Of a DNA stretch of 64,000 nt, positions 1 to 7,753 are shown in pieces. The notes below the pieces were generated by a model. The model saw only the letters and a list, made by a program, of their open reading frames with translations, was not told where the DNA came from and searched no databases. The stretch spans positions 38,417-102,416 of the forward strand of contig NZ_JBNPXI010000017.1 of the NCBI RefSeq assembly GCF_050433385.1, written 5' to 3'. The stretch's first letter is position 1; every line of letters begins with the position of its first letter. Position numbers and translations under genes: made by a program. This stretch comes from Brassicibacter mesophilus (GTDB taxonomy: Bacteria; Bacillota; Clostridia; Tissierellales; Proteiniboraceae).

Positions 1-1130
1 AATACATACCTACTATTATCAATATCTATCAACCCAACATGACTAGACCATTTATTTGTATTTGACACTAAAACTGCATTTTTTAGTCCATCAGGTGTCA
101 GTAACATTTTTAATACGTTAGAGTTGCTTGCTCTAGTATCTAAGTTGCTAGGAGCTGTAGTAAAGATCTCTATACCTTCATCTTTGCTGCTTATTAAAAC
201 TGGCTCACTTGAAAAATTATATACCTTTATGTCAGTTGCCCATGCAAGCTCTAAAGTATTAAATTGTTTATTATTTTCATGATTGTAACCATCTATAATA
301 TATGTATATTGGTATTTTTCATCACCCTGCGTTGTTACTAAAGAGTATACATGAGTATTATCCACAGCGATATCTATATCTTTTATTTTATTTCTAAATT
401 CATTAACTGAATTTAAAAACAGAGAGCTACCCCATTTATTATCAGTATATTCTGTAATATAAACTGATTTCTGATAAGTATCATCAGCTTGTACTATACT
501 CTGTAAATAAAGCTTGTTATTATATTGCAGCAACTTTACTTTATTTACACTCTTCAAGTCTCCAGGGCTAGCTATCTTTGTAAAAATATCAGTTTCCCTA
601 GTAAATAGTTCTATTGAACCATCCAATTTAGCAATTACTAAATATGATCTGTTCTTATCTCCTTCAACATAAAAACTATTAACATCTTCCATTATTTTTG
701 TGCTAGTTATATTTCTATAGTCTTCATCAAATTTTGCTAAATATAAATTATTATCTTTATAGTTTCTCCAGTAAATTTCATTATTTTTAAATATAATATC
801 ATCTGAGTAAATATTATTAAAATTAAACTCTGGCATTTCTACTTCATATTCTTCAATTCTATTAAATTCAGTATCAAGCTTAGATACTATGAGTTCTCCA
901 GCGCCATCTTTACTAGGAGACACAAATACTATATATCCTTTATCAGAATATTGAACCATGCTTTCTCTATTGTATGAGCTGCTTGTCAATTGAAAGCTTC
1001 TGCTCCAGTTTGGTGAAGGCTGCATAGTAGCCACTCTAACATTTTCATTAATATGGATAAAAGCGATTATACAGAAAACGACGAGAAAAAATACTAGTGT
1101 CTTTACTGCCAATTTCTTTGTGTTCTTCAT
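1..1130 (-). CDS. Membrane-anchored extracellular protein of unknown function (partial, 3' end outside the window)
   Basis: The reading frame is open from the window edge to an ATG at 1130 preceded by a G-rich ribosome binding site (GGGGGG, 5 nt away). About 376 residues are visible. The start is short and basic (MKNTKKLAVK), followed by one hydrophobic helix at about residues 9-27, so it is probably a type II membrane anchor or uncleaved signal. The rest is rich in Asn, Tyr, Ser and short alternating strands (for example NNEIYWRNYKDNNLYLAKF), which looks like a repeated beta-sheet or propeller fold outside the cell. I recognise no named domain. It lies downstream of valS but behind a terminator, so it is probably a separate transcript. 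Confidence 0.75.
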   Translation of the reverse strand, partial: MKNTKKLAVKTLVFFLVVFCIIAFIHINENVRVATMQPSPNWSRSFQLTSSSYNRESMVQYSDKGYIVFVSPSKDGAGELIVSKLDTEFNRIEEYEVEMPEFNFNNIYSDDIIFKNNEIYWRNYKDNNLYLAKFDEDYRNITSTKIMEDVNSFYVEGDKNRSYLVIAKLDGSIELFTRETDIFTKIASPGDLKSVNKVKLLQYNNKLYLQSIVQADDTYQKSVYITEYTDNKWGSSLFLNSVNEFRNKIKDIDIAVDNTHVYSLVTTQGDEKYQYTYIIDGYNHENNKQFNTLELAWATDIKVYNFSSEPVLISSKDEGIEIFTTAPSNLDTRASNSNVLKMLLTPDGLKNAVLVSNTNKWSSHVGLIDIDNSRYV

Positions 1131-1213
1131 GATATCCCCCCTTATATCTAATTTTACCACTATATCAGCAATTAGAAAATCAGTTTCATTTTTATAAATA
1201 TTAAAAAAATGAA

Positions 1214-1246
1214 ATAAAAGATAAGGATGCAACCTTATCTTTTATC
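1214..1246 (-). terminator. Rho-independent terminator of valS
   Basis: An inverted repeat with a 12-13 bp stem (TAAAAGATAAGG / CCTTATCTTTTA) lies just past the valS stop. It is followed on the minus strand by an AT-rich, T-rich stretch. Confidence 0.8.
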
Positions 1247-1257
1247 ATTTAATATTC

Positions 1258-3903
1258 TTATTTTCTCAAACTGTCTAGTCTTTCTACTACCTTTTCCATC
1301 ATTTGCTGATATTTTGATTCTTTTTCTCGCTCTTCATCAACAACTTTTTGTGGAGCCTTACTTATAAATCCTTGATTAGATAATTTGCCACGAACTCTTT
1401 TTAGCTCGCCTTCTAATCTTTCTTTTTCCTTTTCAAGCCTTTCAATCTCTATTTCAATATCAACAAGCTCTTCTAACGGAAGGAATATCTCACAGCCTTC
1501 AACTACAGCTGACATTGCATCTTCTCCAATACCATCCTTGTTATCTCTAACTTCTATTTCTGAAGCAGAAGCAAGAGTTGTAAAGTATCCAGCACCATTA
1601 TTTAATATACCTTTTATTTCCTCATTAATAGTAACAAAAATAACTTTTGCTTTCTTTGATGGGATTACATTCATTTCTGCTCTGATATTTCTAATATTCT
1701 TAACAGCTTCCATTATAAACTCTATTCTTCTTTCAGCTTCCTTGTAATCATTAGCTTCATCATATACAGGCCATTTTTCAATAATTAAAGCTGAATCTTT
1801 ACCAGGAAGATGATCCCATATTTCTTCAGTAATATAAGGAATAAATGGATGTAGAAGCTTTAATATTATTTTTAAAACTGTAATTAACGTAAATCTTGCA
1901 GTATCTTTATCTTCTCCATCTTCTCCATAAAGTCTTGGCTTAACTATTTCTATATACCAGTCACAGTACTCATTCCATGTAAAGTCATATATTTTTTGAG
2001 CAGCTATACCTAGTTCAAATTTATTCAAGTTTTCAGTTACATCTTTTGCAACATCATTTGCTCTTGAAATAATCCATTTATCTTCTTCTTTTAAGAATTC
2101 TCTAGCTTTATTTTCATCCATTATGTTATCAGCTAAGTTCATAATAACAAATCTTGTAGCATTCCATAATTTATTAGCAAAGTTTCTGCTTGATTCAACT
2201 CTTTCAATATAGAATCGCATATCATTTCCAGGCGTATTACCAGTAACTAATGAGAATCTTAGTGCATCAGCACCGTATTGTTCGATTAACTCAAGTGGAT
2301 CAATACCATTTCCTAACGATTTACTCATCTTTCTACCTTGAGAGTCTCTAACTAGTCCTGTAAAAAATACATTCTTAAAAGGTATCTCTCCCATGTTTTC
2401 AATACCAGAGAAAACCATTCTTACAACCCAGAAAAAAATAATATCATATCCAGTTACTAATACATCTGTAGGATAGAAATATTTAAGCTCTTCTGTTTCT
2501 TCAGGCCATCCTAATGTTGAAAAAGGCCATAGTGCCGAAGAAAACCAAGTATCTAAGGTATCTGGATCTTGAACTATATTGGTGCTTGCACATTTACTAC
2601 AGCTTTCAGGATGTTCTCTAGAAACAATAACTTCATTACAATCCTTACAATAGTATACTGGTAATCTATGTCCCCACCATAGCTGTCTTGATATACACCA
2701 ATCTCTAATATTCTCTAACCAATTGAGATATATTTTTCCAAATCTATCTGGTATAAAGTTAAGTTCTCCTTCTTTATATGATTTAATAGTAGGCTCAATT
2801 AGAGGCTGCATCTTAACGAACCATTGTTTAGATATTATGGGCTCAACTACTGTATTACATCTTTCACAATGTCCTACATTATTAGTATGATCTTTAATTT
2901 CAACTAGATATCCTTGTTCTTCTAAATCTTTAATCATTTCTTTTCTAGCTTCATATCTATCAAGCCCTTGATATTTGCCACCGTGTTCATTGATACTTCC
3001 ATCATCATTCATAACCTTCAATTGTCCAAGGTTATGTCTTGCACCTACTTCAAAGTCATTAGGGTCATGTGATGGAGTAATCTTAACTGCTCCAGTACCA
3101 AATCCCATTTCAACATATTCATCTGTTATTATTGGAATTTCTCTATTAACTAAAGGTAATATTAATGTTTTACCTATTAATGCACTATATCTTTCATCTT
3201 CTGGATGAACTGCTACAGCAAGGTCCCCTAACATGGTCTCTGGTCTAGTTGTTGCTATTACAATATATTCATCACTATCCTTCACAGAATATCTTATATG
3301 CCATAGCTTTCCTTGTGACTCCTCATGTTCAACCTCTGCGTCAGATAATGCTGTTCCACAGCTAGGACACCAGTTTATAATCCTATCTCCTCTATATATT
3401 AAATCTTTCTCGTATAGTCTTATAAACACTTCTTCTACAGCCTTACTTAAGCCTTCGTCTAAAGTAAATCTTTCCTTTGACCAATCACATGAAACTCCAA
3501 GCTTTCTTAATTGATTTCTAATATTTCCACCATATTCCTCTGTCCATGCCCAAGCTTGCTCAAGAAATTTCTCTCTTCCAAGCTCATGCTTACTTTTTCC
3601 TTCTGATTCAATTTTAGCTACAACTCTTGCCTCTGTAGATATACTTGCATGGTCAGTTCCTGGAAGCCATAAAGCTTCATATTCTTCCATTCTTTTCCAT
3701 CTGATAAGTATATCCTGAATAGTATGATTAAGAGCATGACCCATGTGAAGATTACCTGTAACATTTGGTGGTGGCATCATTATAGTAAATGGCTTCTTAT
3801 CCTTATTTACATCTGCCTTAAAATAACCATTCTCGTTCCAAAACTTATAAATCCTCTCTTCAAAGTCCTTCGGACTATACGTTTTTGCTAAGTTTTCACT
3901 CAT
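1258..3903 (-). CDS. valS: Valine--tRNA ligase
   Basis: This class I aminoacyl-tRNA synthetase charges tRNA-Val in the cytoplasm. At 881 residues it has the normal family length. The HIGH-type motif is seen as GNLHMGHA near residue 50, and the KMSKS loop as GRKMSKSLGNG in the middle of the protein (about 520-530). Several CxxC pairs (CPSCG, CERCN, CKDC) and the DTWFSS editing/core segment are typical of ValRS. The C-terminal arm is a coiled coil rich in Glu, Lys and Arg (about residues 815-881). The ATG is preceded by AGGAGGG. It sits behind a small membrane-protein gene and a T-box leader with a Val codon, so uncharged tRNA-Val should switch it on. Confidence 0.98.
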   Translation of the reverse strand: MSENLAKTYSPKDFEERIYKFWNENGYFKADVNKDKKPFTIMMPPPNVTGNLHMGHALNHTIQDILIRWKRMEEYEALWLPGTDHASISTEARVVAKIESEGKSKHELGREKFLEQAWAWTEEYGGNIRNQLRKLGVSCDWSKERFTLDEGLSKAVEEVFIRLYEKDLIYRGDRIINWCPSCGTALSDAEVEHEESQGKLWHIRYSVKDSDEYIVIATTRPETMLGDLAVAVHPEDERYSALIGKTLILPLVNREIPIITDEYVEMGFGTGAVKITPSHDPNDFEVGARHNLGQLKVMNDDGSINEHGGKYQGLDRYEARKEMIKDLEEQGYLVEIKDHTNNVGHCERCNTVVEPIISKQWFVKMQPLIEPTIKSYKEGELNFIPDRFGKIYLNWLENIRDWCISRQLWWGHRLPVYYCKDCNEVIVSREHPESCSKCASTNIVQDPDTLDTWFSSALWPFSTLGWPEETEELKYFYPTDVLVTGYDIIFFWVVRMVFSGIENMGEIPFKNVFFTGLVRDSQGRKMSKSLGNGIDPLELIEQYGADALRFSLVTGNTPGNDMRFYIERVESSRNFANKLWNATRFVIMNLADNIMDENKAREFLKEEDKWIISRANDVAKDVTENLNKFELGIAAQKIYDFTWNEYCDWYIEIVKPRLYGEDGEDKDTARFTLITVLKIILKLLHPFIPYITEEIWDHLPGKDSALIIEKWPVYDEANDYKEAERRIEFIMEAVKNIRNIRAEMNVIPSKKAKVIFVTINEEIKGILNNGAGYFTTLASASEIEVRDNKDGIGEDAMSAVVEGCEIFLPLEELVDIEIEIERLEKEKERLEGELKRVRGKLSNQGFISKAPQKVVDEEREKESKYQQMMEKVVERLDSLRK

Positions 3904-3949
3904 TAAAAACCCTCCTTATTATAAACATCTAAATTGTTTTCAAATAATT

Positions 3950-4120
3950 TTATTGTCCATAAAACATTATCAATGCAGAAGCTACTGCTAATGCTAAACC
4001 TGTTGTTTTTACTATTAACAGACCTTTAATCGTCTTAATTTTTCCACTTTTAAATAACCTGTCAGCCCCAAAGACTATTATTCCACTTATAGCAAATAGA
4101 ATAACCCCTAAAGTGAACAT
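3950..4120 (-). CDS. Small hydrophobic protein in the valS T-box transcript
   Basis: This 56-residue protein begins MFTLGVILFAISG and has two hydrophobic segments (about residues 2-18 and 32-52) around a short basic loop (KSGKIKTIKG). I chose the ATG at 4120 because AAAGGATGTG lies just upstream. A longer frame that opens at 4159 would begin inside the T-box terminator hairpin and is unlikely. It lies between the T-box and valS with no terminator between them, so it is probably co-transcribed with valS. I do not recognise the family. Function is unknown; an inner-membrane location is inferred from hydrophobicity. Confidence 0.6.
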   Translation of the reverse strand: MFTLGVILFAISGIIVFGADRLFKSGKIKTIKGLLIVKTTGLALAVASALIMFYGQ

Positions 4121-4144
4121 TCTATCACATCCTTTAGATATAAT

Positions 4145-4400
4145 AAAAAAACCCTTCATCCTTAATGTTTAAGGACGAAGGGTCTATCTCGCGGTACCAC
4201 CTTAATTTTAGATATAATGATAATATATCTAACTCTCAACATATATAACGGATATGCCCGTTCAAGCCTACTTATTTCAGCCTGAATACTCTAGAGCTAC
4301 CTTCAGTAAACATTGCCTAACATAGTCTTACAGCCTGTGGACCATGCTCTCTTAATAGGATACTTACCTACTCCTCTCCTTCATAGTAATTATCAATATA
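4145..4400 (-). promoter_or_regulatory. T-box leader (tRNA-Val sensing) with terminator
   Basis: On the minus strand the conserved T-box sequence AAGGTGGTACCGCG lies at about 4190-4205. It is followed by a terminator hairpin (ACCCTTCGTCCTT pairing with AAGGATGAAGGGT) and a T run at 4145-4183. The specifier loop appears to read GAAGGTAGC, giving the Val codon GTA at 4298-4300, which fits valS downstream. Uncharged tRNA-Val is expected to stabilise the antiterminator through its CCA end. Confidence 0.92.
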
Positions 4401-4430
4401 TAATTATTTAATATAATATATAACTCATCT

Positions 4431-4982
4431 CTATTTGTCAATATATTTCATTTGCTTATTTTCTTTGTTAATTACTTTAAACCCGATAAAATAATTGATA
4501 AAAGCAACAATAGTCAGCCCAACAGCTAATAAAACGAAAACAAAACTAATTGTTTGATTTATATTGAAAGCTAATGCAAATATTGCAATGTAAAATGATA
4601 TTGTTGCAATCTTTCCATATTTGTTTGCAGGTATAACAGTTTTATCGACAGAATAGTATAAAAACAATGCACCTATAATCATACAAGCTTCTTTAATACC
4701 AATGACCAATATAACCCATAAAGGTAAATATTTTTTATCGGTGAAGCAAATAAGTACTGTTATTTGCATCAACTTATCTGCAAGTGGATCAAGTGCTGCT
4801 CCCCATTTAGTAACCATATTAAATGTCCTTGCTATATATCCATCTAGTACATCAGTTACTCCAGCTAGAAAAAATATTCCAGTAGCGTAAATTATGTTGT
4901 TATCAAAAGAAGAATAAAAAACATAAATAAATACTGGTATTAAAAAAAATCTTAAAGTCGTCAATATATTTGGTATATTCAT
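4431..4982 (-). CDS. pgsA: CDP-alcohol phosphatidyltransferase (phosphatidylglycerophosphate synthase-like)
   Basis: This 183-residue membrane enzyme should transfer a phosphatidyl group from CDP-diacylglycerol to an alcohol, most likely glycerol-3-phosphate, the first step to phosphatidylglycerol. The CDP-alcohol phosphatidyltransferase signature DG-x2-AR-x8-G-x3-D-x3-D is complete: DGYIAR, then GAALDPLADK at about residues 52-75. There are about five or six membrane helices. I chose the ATG at 4982 (MNIPNILTTLRF) because GAGGTG lies 5 nt upstream. A frame extending to 5030 adds 16 unlikely residues. The exact acceptor alcohol is not proven by the motif, so the gene symbol is a best guess. 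Confidence 0.85.
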   Translation of the reverse strand: MNIPNILTTLRFFLIPVFIYVFYSSFDNNIIYATGIFFLAGVTDVLDGYIARTFNMVTKWGAALDPLADKLMQITVLICFTDKKYLPLWVILVIGIKEACMIIGALFLYYSVDKTVIPANKYGKIATISFYIAIFALAFNINQTISFVFVLLAVGLTIVAFINYFIGFKVINKENKQMKYIDK

Positions 4983-5248
4983 ATTACACCTCATTAAACA
5001 TATTTTATACTCATTGCTGTTGCTCAACATTATTATTCTACAATACTATATATCATTATATTTTAGTTACCAAATTTGTGCAACCAAGCGTGCCCATAAT
5101 ATACTTCATTCTATTTATAACACTAGCTTTTCATTTTATTTAATATTCTATTCAGTAAGCGAAAACTCCTTCTATTACTTTTGTAACCATAATAATCAAG
5201 ATGAATATAATGAAATAAGGTGTTCAATTATTTTATAGGAGGGTTAAT

Positions 5249-6253
5249 ATGTTCAAACTTAAGTTTATTTCTATACCTTTAATAATACTACTTATGCTAA
5301 GTTTAGTTATAACTGGATGTCAAAAGGATGGATTGACTAACGTTAGATTAGTGGAAGTGACTCATTCAGTTTTCTATGCTCCACAGTATGTAGCTATAAC
5401 AAATGGATTCTTCGAAGAAGAAGGAATTAATATCGAATTATCTAATGGCCAGGGCGCAGATAAATGTATGACAGCCATACTGAGCGGAGAAGCAGATATT
5501 GGTTTTATGGGACCAGAAGCGTCAATATACGTATACAATCAAGGGAAAGAAGATTATGCTGTAAACTTTGCTCAATTAACGCAAAAAGATGGCTCTTTCC
5601 TTGTATCTAGAGAAAAAGAAGAAGGATTTTCTTTTGATAATTTAAAAGGAAAAACCATAATAGGTGGCCGTATTGGTGGTATGCCTGAAATGACTCTTGA
5701 ATACGTACTTAAAAAATATAGTCTACAACCAGGAAAAGATGTAAATGTTCGTACTGATATACAATTTGGAATGATGGCAGGAGCATTTACTGGTGGGGAA
5801 GGCGATTATGTTACATTATTTGAACCTACTGCAACATTATTAGAAAGTGAAGGTAAAGGCTACATCGTAGCTTCTATCGGTAAAGAAGGCGGATACATCC
5901 CTTACACCTGCTATAGTGCCGAAAAAAGCTATATAGAAAAAAATCCAAAAATAATTCAAGGTTTTACAAATGCTATATACAAAGGTATGTTATGGGTTCA
6001 ATCTCACTCAGCTGAAGAAATAGCAGAAGCTTTACAGCCGCATTTTCCAGATGCTGATAAAGATGTTTTAGTTACTTTAATAAATAGATACAGAGAACAA
6101 GATACATGGAAGCCTGACCCTGTTCTTACTGAAGAAGGATTGAATCATATGATGGATATCATGGAGATGGCAGGACAGCTTGAAGAAAGAGCGCCATATG
6201 AAAAAATAGTGACAACTGAATTTGCAGAGAAATCTGTTAAAAATATAAAATAG
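5249..6253 (+). CDS. ABC transporter substrate-binding lipoprotein (NMT1/SsuA-like)
   Basis: This 334-residue lipoprotein has a signal peptide and lipobox (SLVITGCQKD, Cys at about residue 24). The mature part follows the NMT1/THI5/SsuA pattern: a start like VTHSVFYAPQYVAITNGFFEEEGI, then GQGADKCMTAILSGEADIGFMGPEA. Relatives bind thiamine precursors, sulfonates or nitrate, and the ligand cannot be told here. GGAGGG precedes the ATG. No ATPase or permease gene lies beside it, so it is an orphan or works with a distant transporter. A damaged copy of its 3' end and terminator lies at 14472-14643. Confidence 0.88.
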   Translation: MFKLKFISIPLIILLMLSLVITGCQKDGLTNVRLVEVTHSVFYAPQYVAITNGFFEEEGINIELSNGQGADKCMTAILSGEADIGFMGPEASIYVYNQGKEDYAVNFAQLTQKDGSFLVSREKEEGFSFDNLKGKTIIGGRIGGMPEMTLEYVLKKYSLQPGKDVNVRTDIQFGMMAGAFTGGEGDYVTLFEPTATLLESEGKGYIVASIGKEGGYIPYTCYSAEKSYIEKNPKIIQGFTNAIYKGMLWVQSHSAEEIAEALQPHFPDADKDVLVTLINRYREQDTWKPDPVLTEEGLNHMMDIMEMAGQLEERAPYEKIVTTEFAEKSVKNIK

Positions 6254-6261
6254 TATATATA

Positions 6262-6300
6262 ACTAATACCCAAGTCATATAAAATGACTTGGGTATTAGT
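6262..6300 (+). terminator. Terminator of the substrate-binding protein gene
   Basis: A perfect 17 bp inverted repeat (ACTAATACCCAAGTCAT and its complement) encloses a 5 nt loop, 8 nt after the stop. The same hairpin core recurs at 14607-14643. Confidence 0.85.
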
Positions 6301-6449
6301 TGATACCGACAAAAAATAAAAAAAGTTGATTAAACAATCTGTAATACACTTATGGTAATGTAAAAAACTTTCAAAGATAATACTCATAAACCTTTTACAT
6401 TTAAGTGTCTAGATATCAAGTTCGTATACTTCATGTGGATTTAATCGAA

Positions 6450-6773
6450 TTATTGAAAGTTCCTAATATTTTCTTCTGCTATTGCCGACTGTACTCGATA
6501 ATCGGTAAAGATCTTATTGCAAGACTTACAAATATATCTTTGCTTACCTTTATATTTTCCATTTCTTGATACAGTTTCAGCATTACAATAAGGATAGACT
6601 TTTCCCTTGGCAAATCTAAATTCTTTAACTTCCTGTGTTACTTGATTTACTTGTAAACCTACTACAAGAATTTCTTCTAAGTAAGAAAATAATCGCTTTT
6701 GCTCAGTTAACGATACTTTCTGAATATCTGAATTAAAGATGGTACACTTGCCATAATGTGACCTCCTAATCAA
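6450..6773 (-). pseudogene. Transposase N-terminal fragment with zinc ribbon (IS1595-like)
   Basis: A 107-residue frame carries only the N-terminal zinc-ribbon part of a transposase: NGKYKGKQRYICKSCNKIFTDY. The first zinc ligand pair reads YPYC instead of CPxC, so one cysteine is lost. The catalytic domain is absent and the frame stops at 6450. The pattern is closest to IS1595-type transposases. A real element would encode about 250-300 residues, so this is a dead remnant. Confidence 0.6.
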
Positions 6774-6852
6774 TGAATTTGGCTAAATCATAGCATACCT
6801 CAAAAAATATATTAAATTTCAACATTGTATTAAAACATAGCCAAATAAAAAA

Positions 6853-6881
6853 GAACTAATAAGATTCTCTCTTATCAGTTC
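6853..6881 (-). terminator. Terminator-like hairpin
   Basis: A 12 bp stem with one mismatch (GAACTAATAAGA / TCTTATCAGTTC) encloses a 5 nt loop. On the minus strand it is followed by TTTTTTATTT. It may have ended the broken hydrolase gene upstream (7087-7290). Confidence 0.6.
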
Positions 6882-7086
6882 CTATCAATTTACTTATTTA
6901 ACATCTGCCACACCTACTCAATCCGTTTTAGCAGTGATCAGCACTCCATGTGTATCTTCACATAATTCTTATTCAATTTTTCATTATATTTCTCGCCAAC
7001 AAATTATTCAGCGAAATCACCTTATCAGGTTTTGATGGGCAATTTATGCTCATCTTACCAAATAGAGGATTTGTTACATGTTTCAG

Positions 7087-7290
7087 TTAAGTTAATCTCA
7101 TTCGAGTATCTTCTTTAAACTTTTTTCTTGAAGGATTACCCTCCACTCTCCACATCTGTTTACACTTCAAATCATAAATAATCGACCAAACAGTATCTGC
7201 GCTTTTCTTTCTGTCATATTGACACATAATTCCATATTTTCCTGCTAATAAGGAAATTGGAATTAGAGGATTCTGAGAGTAAAAATTCCT
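7087..7290 (-). pseudogene. C-terminal remnant of a C45/choloylglycine-hydrolase-like protein
   Basis: The minus strand holds an open stretch of about 67 codons ending in TAA at 7087. It reads in part GKYGIMCQYDRKKSADTVWS and then IIYDLKCKQMWRVEGNPS. The pattern 'S.DT.WS.IYDL....M....GNPS...Y/FKE' is typical of the C-terminal end of acyl-CoA:6-APA acyltransferase (C45) or choloylglycine-hydrolase-like proteins. No start codon or N-terminal catalytic Cys is present. The upstream side ends at a long inverted repeat. The family call is from pattern memory only. Confidence 0.4.
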
Positions 7291-7417
7291 ATGAATTTGT
7301 AACTACATAGAAAGATTGCTTTTGGTCTAAGTCAAGAGCGAGCGTAGCGAGTTTATTTTACTCTTGACAAGACCAAAGAAGCAATCTTATAATTACAAGT
7401 GAATTCATAGGATTTTT
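7281..7417. repeat. Long imperfect inverted repeat (possible MITE or fold-back element)
   Basis: The two ends of this 137 bp stretch are complementary: the left arm has AAAATTCCTATGAATT, then AAGATTGCTTTTGGTC and GTCAAGAG; the right arm has their complements with a few indels. The centre has short repeats of the GAGCGAGCGTAGCGAG kind. The fold would be one long hairpin. It separates the hydrolase remnant from the DUF3955 gene. No coding potential was seen. Confidence 0.65.
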
Positions 7418-7454
7418 AATATATTGTTCGGTAAAAATATTTCCAATATGATTG

Positions 7455-7658
7455 TTAGCTTTTAAGAGCTTTAGATTTTATATAGATTATTCCTGCTGAA
7501 ATAATAGCTATAATTGCAAATAAAAATCCTATTGGAATAAGAAAGAATGGTTCAGACAATGCTCCATCTGGTAAAACCTCAGAACCTATCAATTTAAATA
7601 CAATAAAACAACCTATACTAATTACTGTTAAAATAATACTAAATAAATATTTTTTCAT
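7455..7658 (-). CDS. DUF3955-like small membrane protein
   Basis: This 67-residue protein has two hydrophobic helices (about residues 4-22 and 39-60). Between them is the stretch GSEVLPDGALSEPFFLIPIG, which fits the DUF3955 family (about 60-70 residues, unknown function). I chose the ATG at 7658 because GAGGGTG lies 7 nt upstream; a longer frame to 7703 has no such site. It follows the BceAB-like genes with a 95 nt gap and may share their transcript. The link to peptide resistance is inferred from position only. Confidence 0.7.
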   Translation of the reverse strand: MKKYLFSIILTVISIGCFIVFKLIGSEVLPDGALSEPFFLIPIGFLFAIIAIISAGIIYIKSKALKS

Positions 7659-7753
7659 ATCATTCACCCTCTTTATAATATCTAGTGCATATTCTAATAT
7701 CATGTACCATTATTTAGATTAAATAATCTAGCAAATCACTATTAGTTATTCTG

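Noticed and set aside
1385..3514. Plus-strand reading frames opposite valS (1385-1747, 2975-3208, 3233-3514)
   Set aside because: They lie antisense to a highly conserved gene, lack ribosome binding sites and have biased composition expected of the opposite strand.
3950..4159. 69-residue version of the small protein before valS
   Set aside because: Its first codons lie in the T-box terminator hairpin and there is no ribosome binding site; the ATG at 4120 has one.
6145..6387. Minus-strand frame over the end of the substrate-binding gene
   Set aside because: It crosses the terminator hairpin and opposes a well supported gene.
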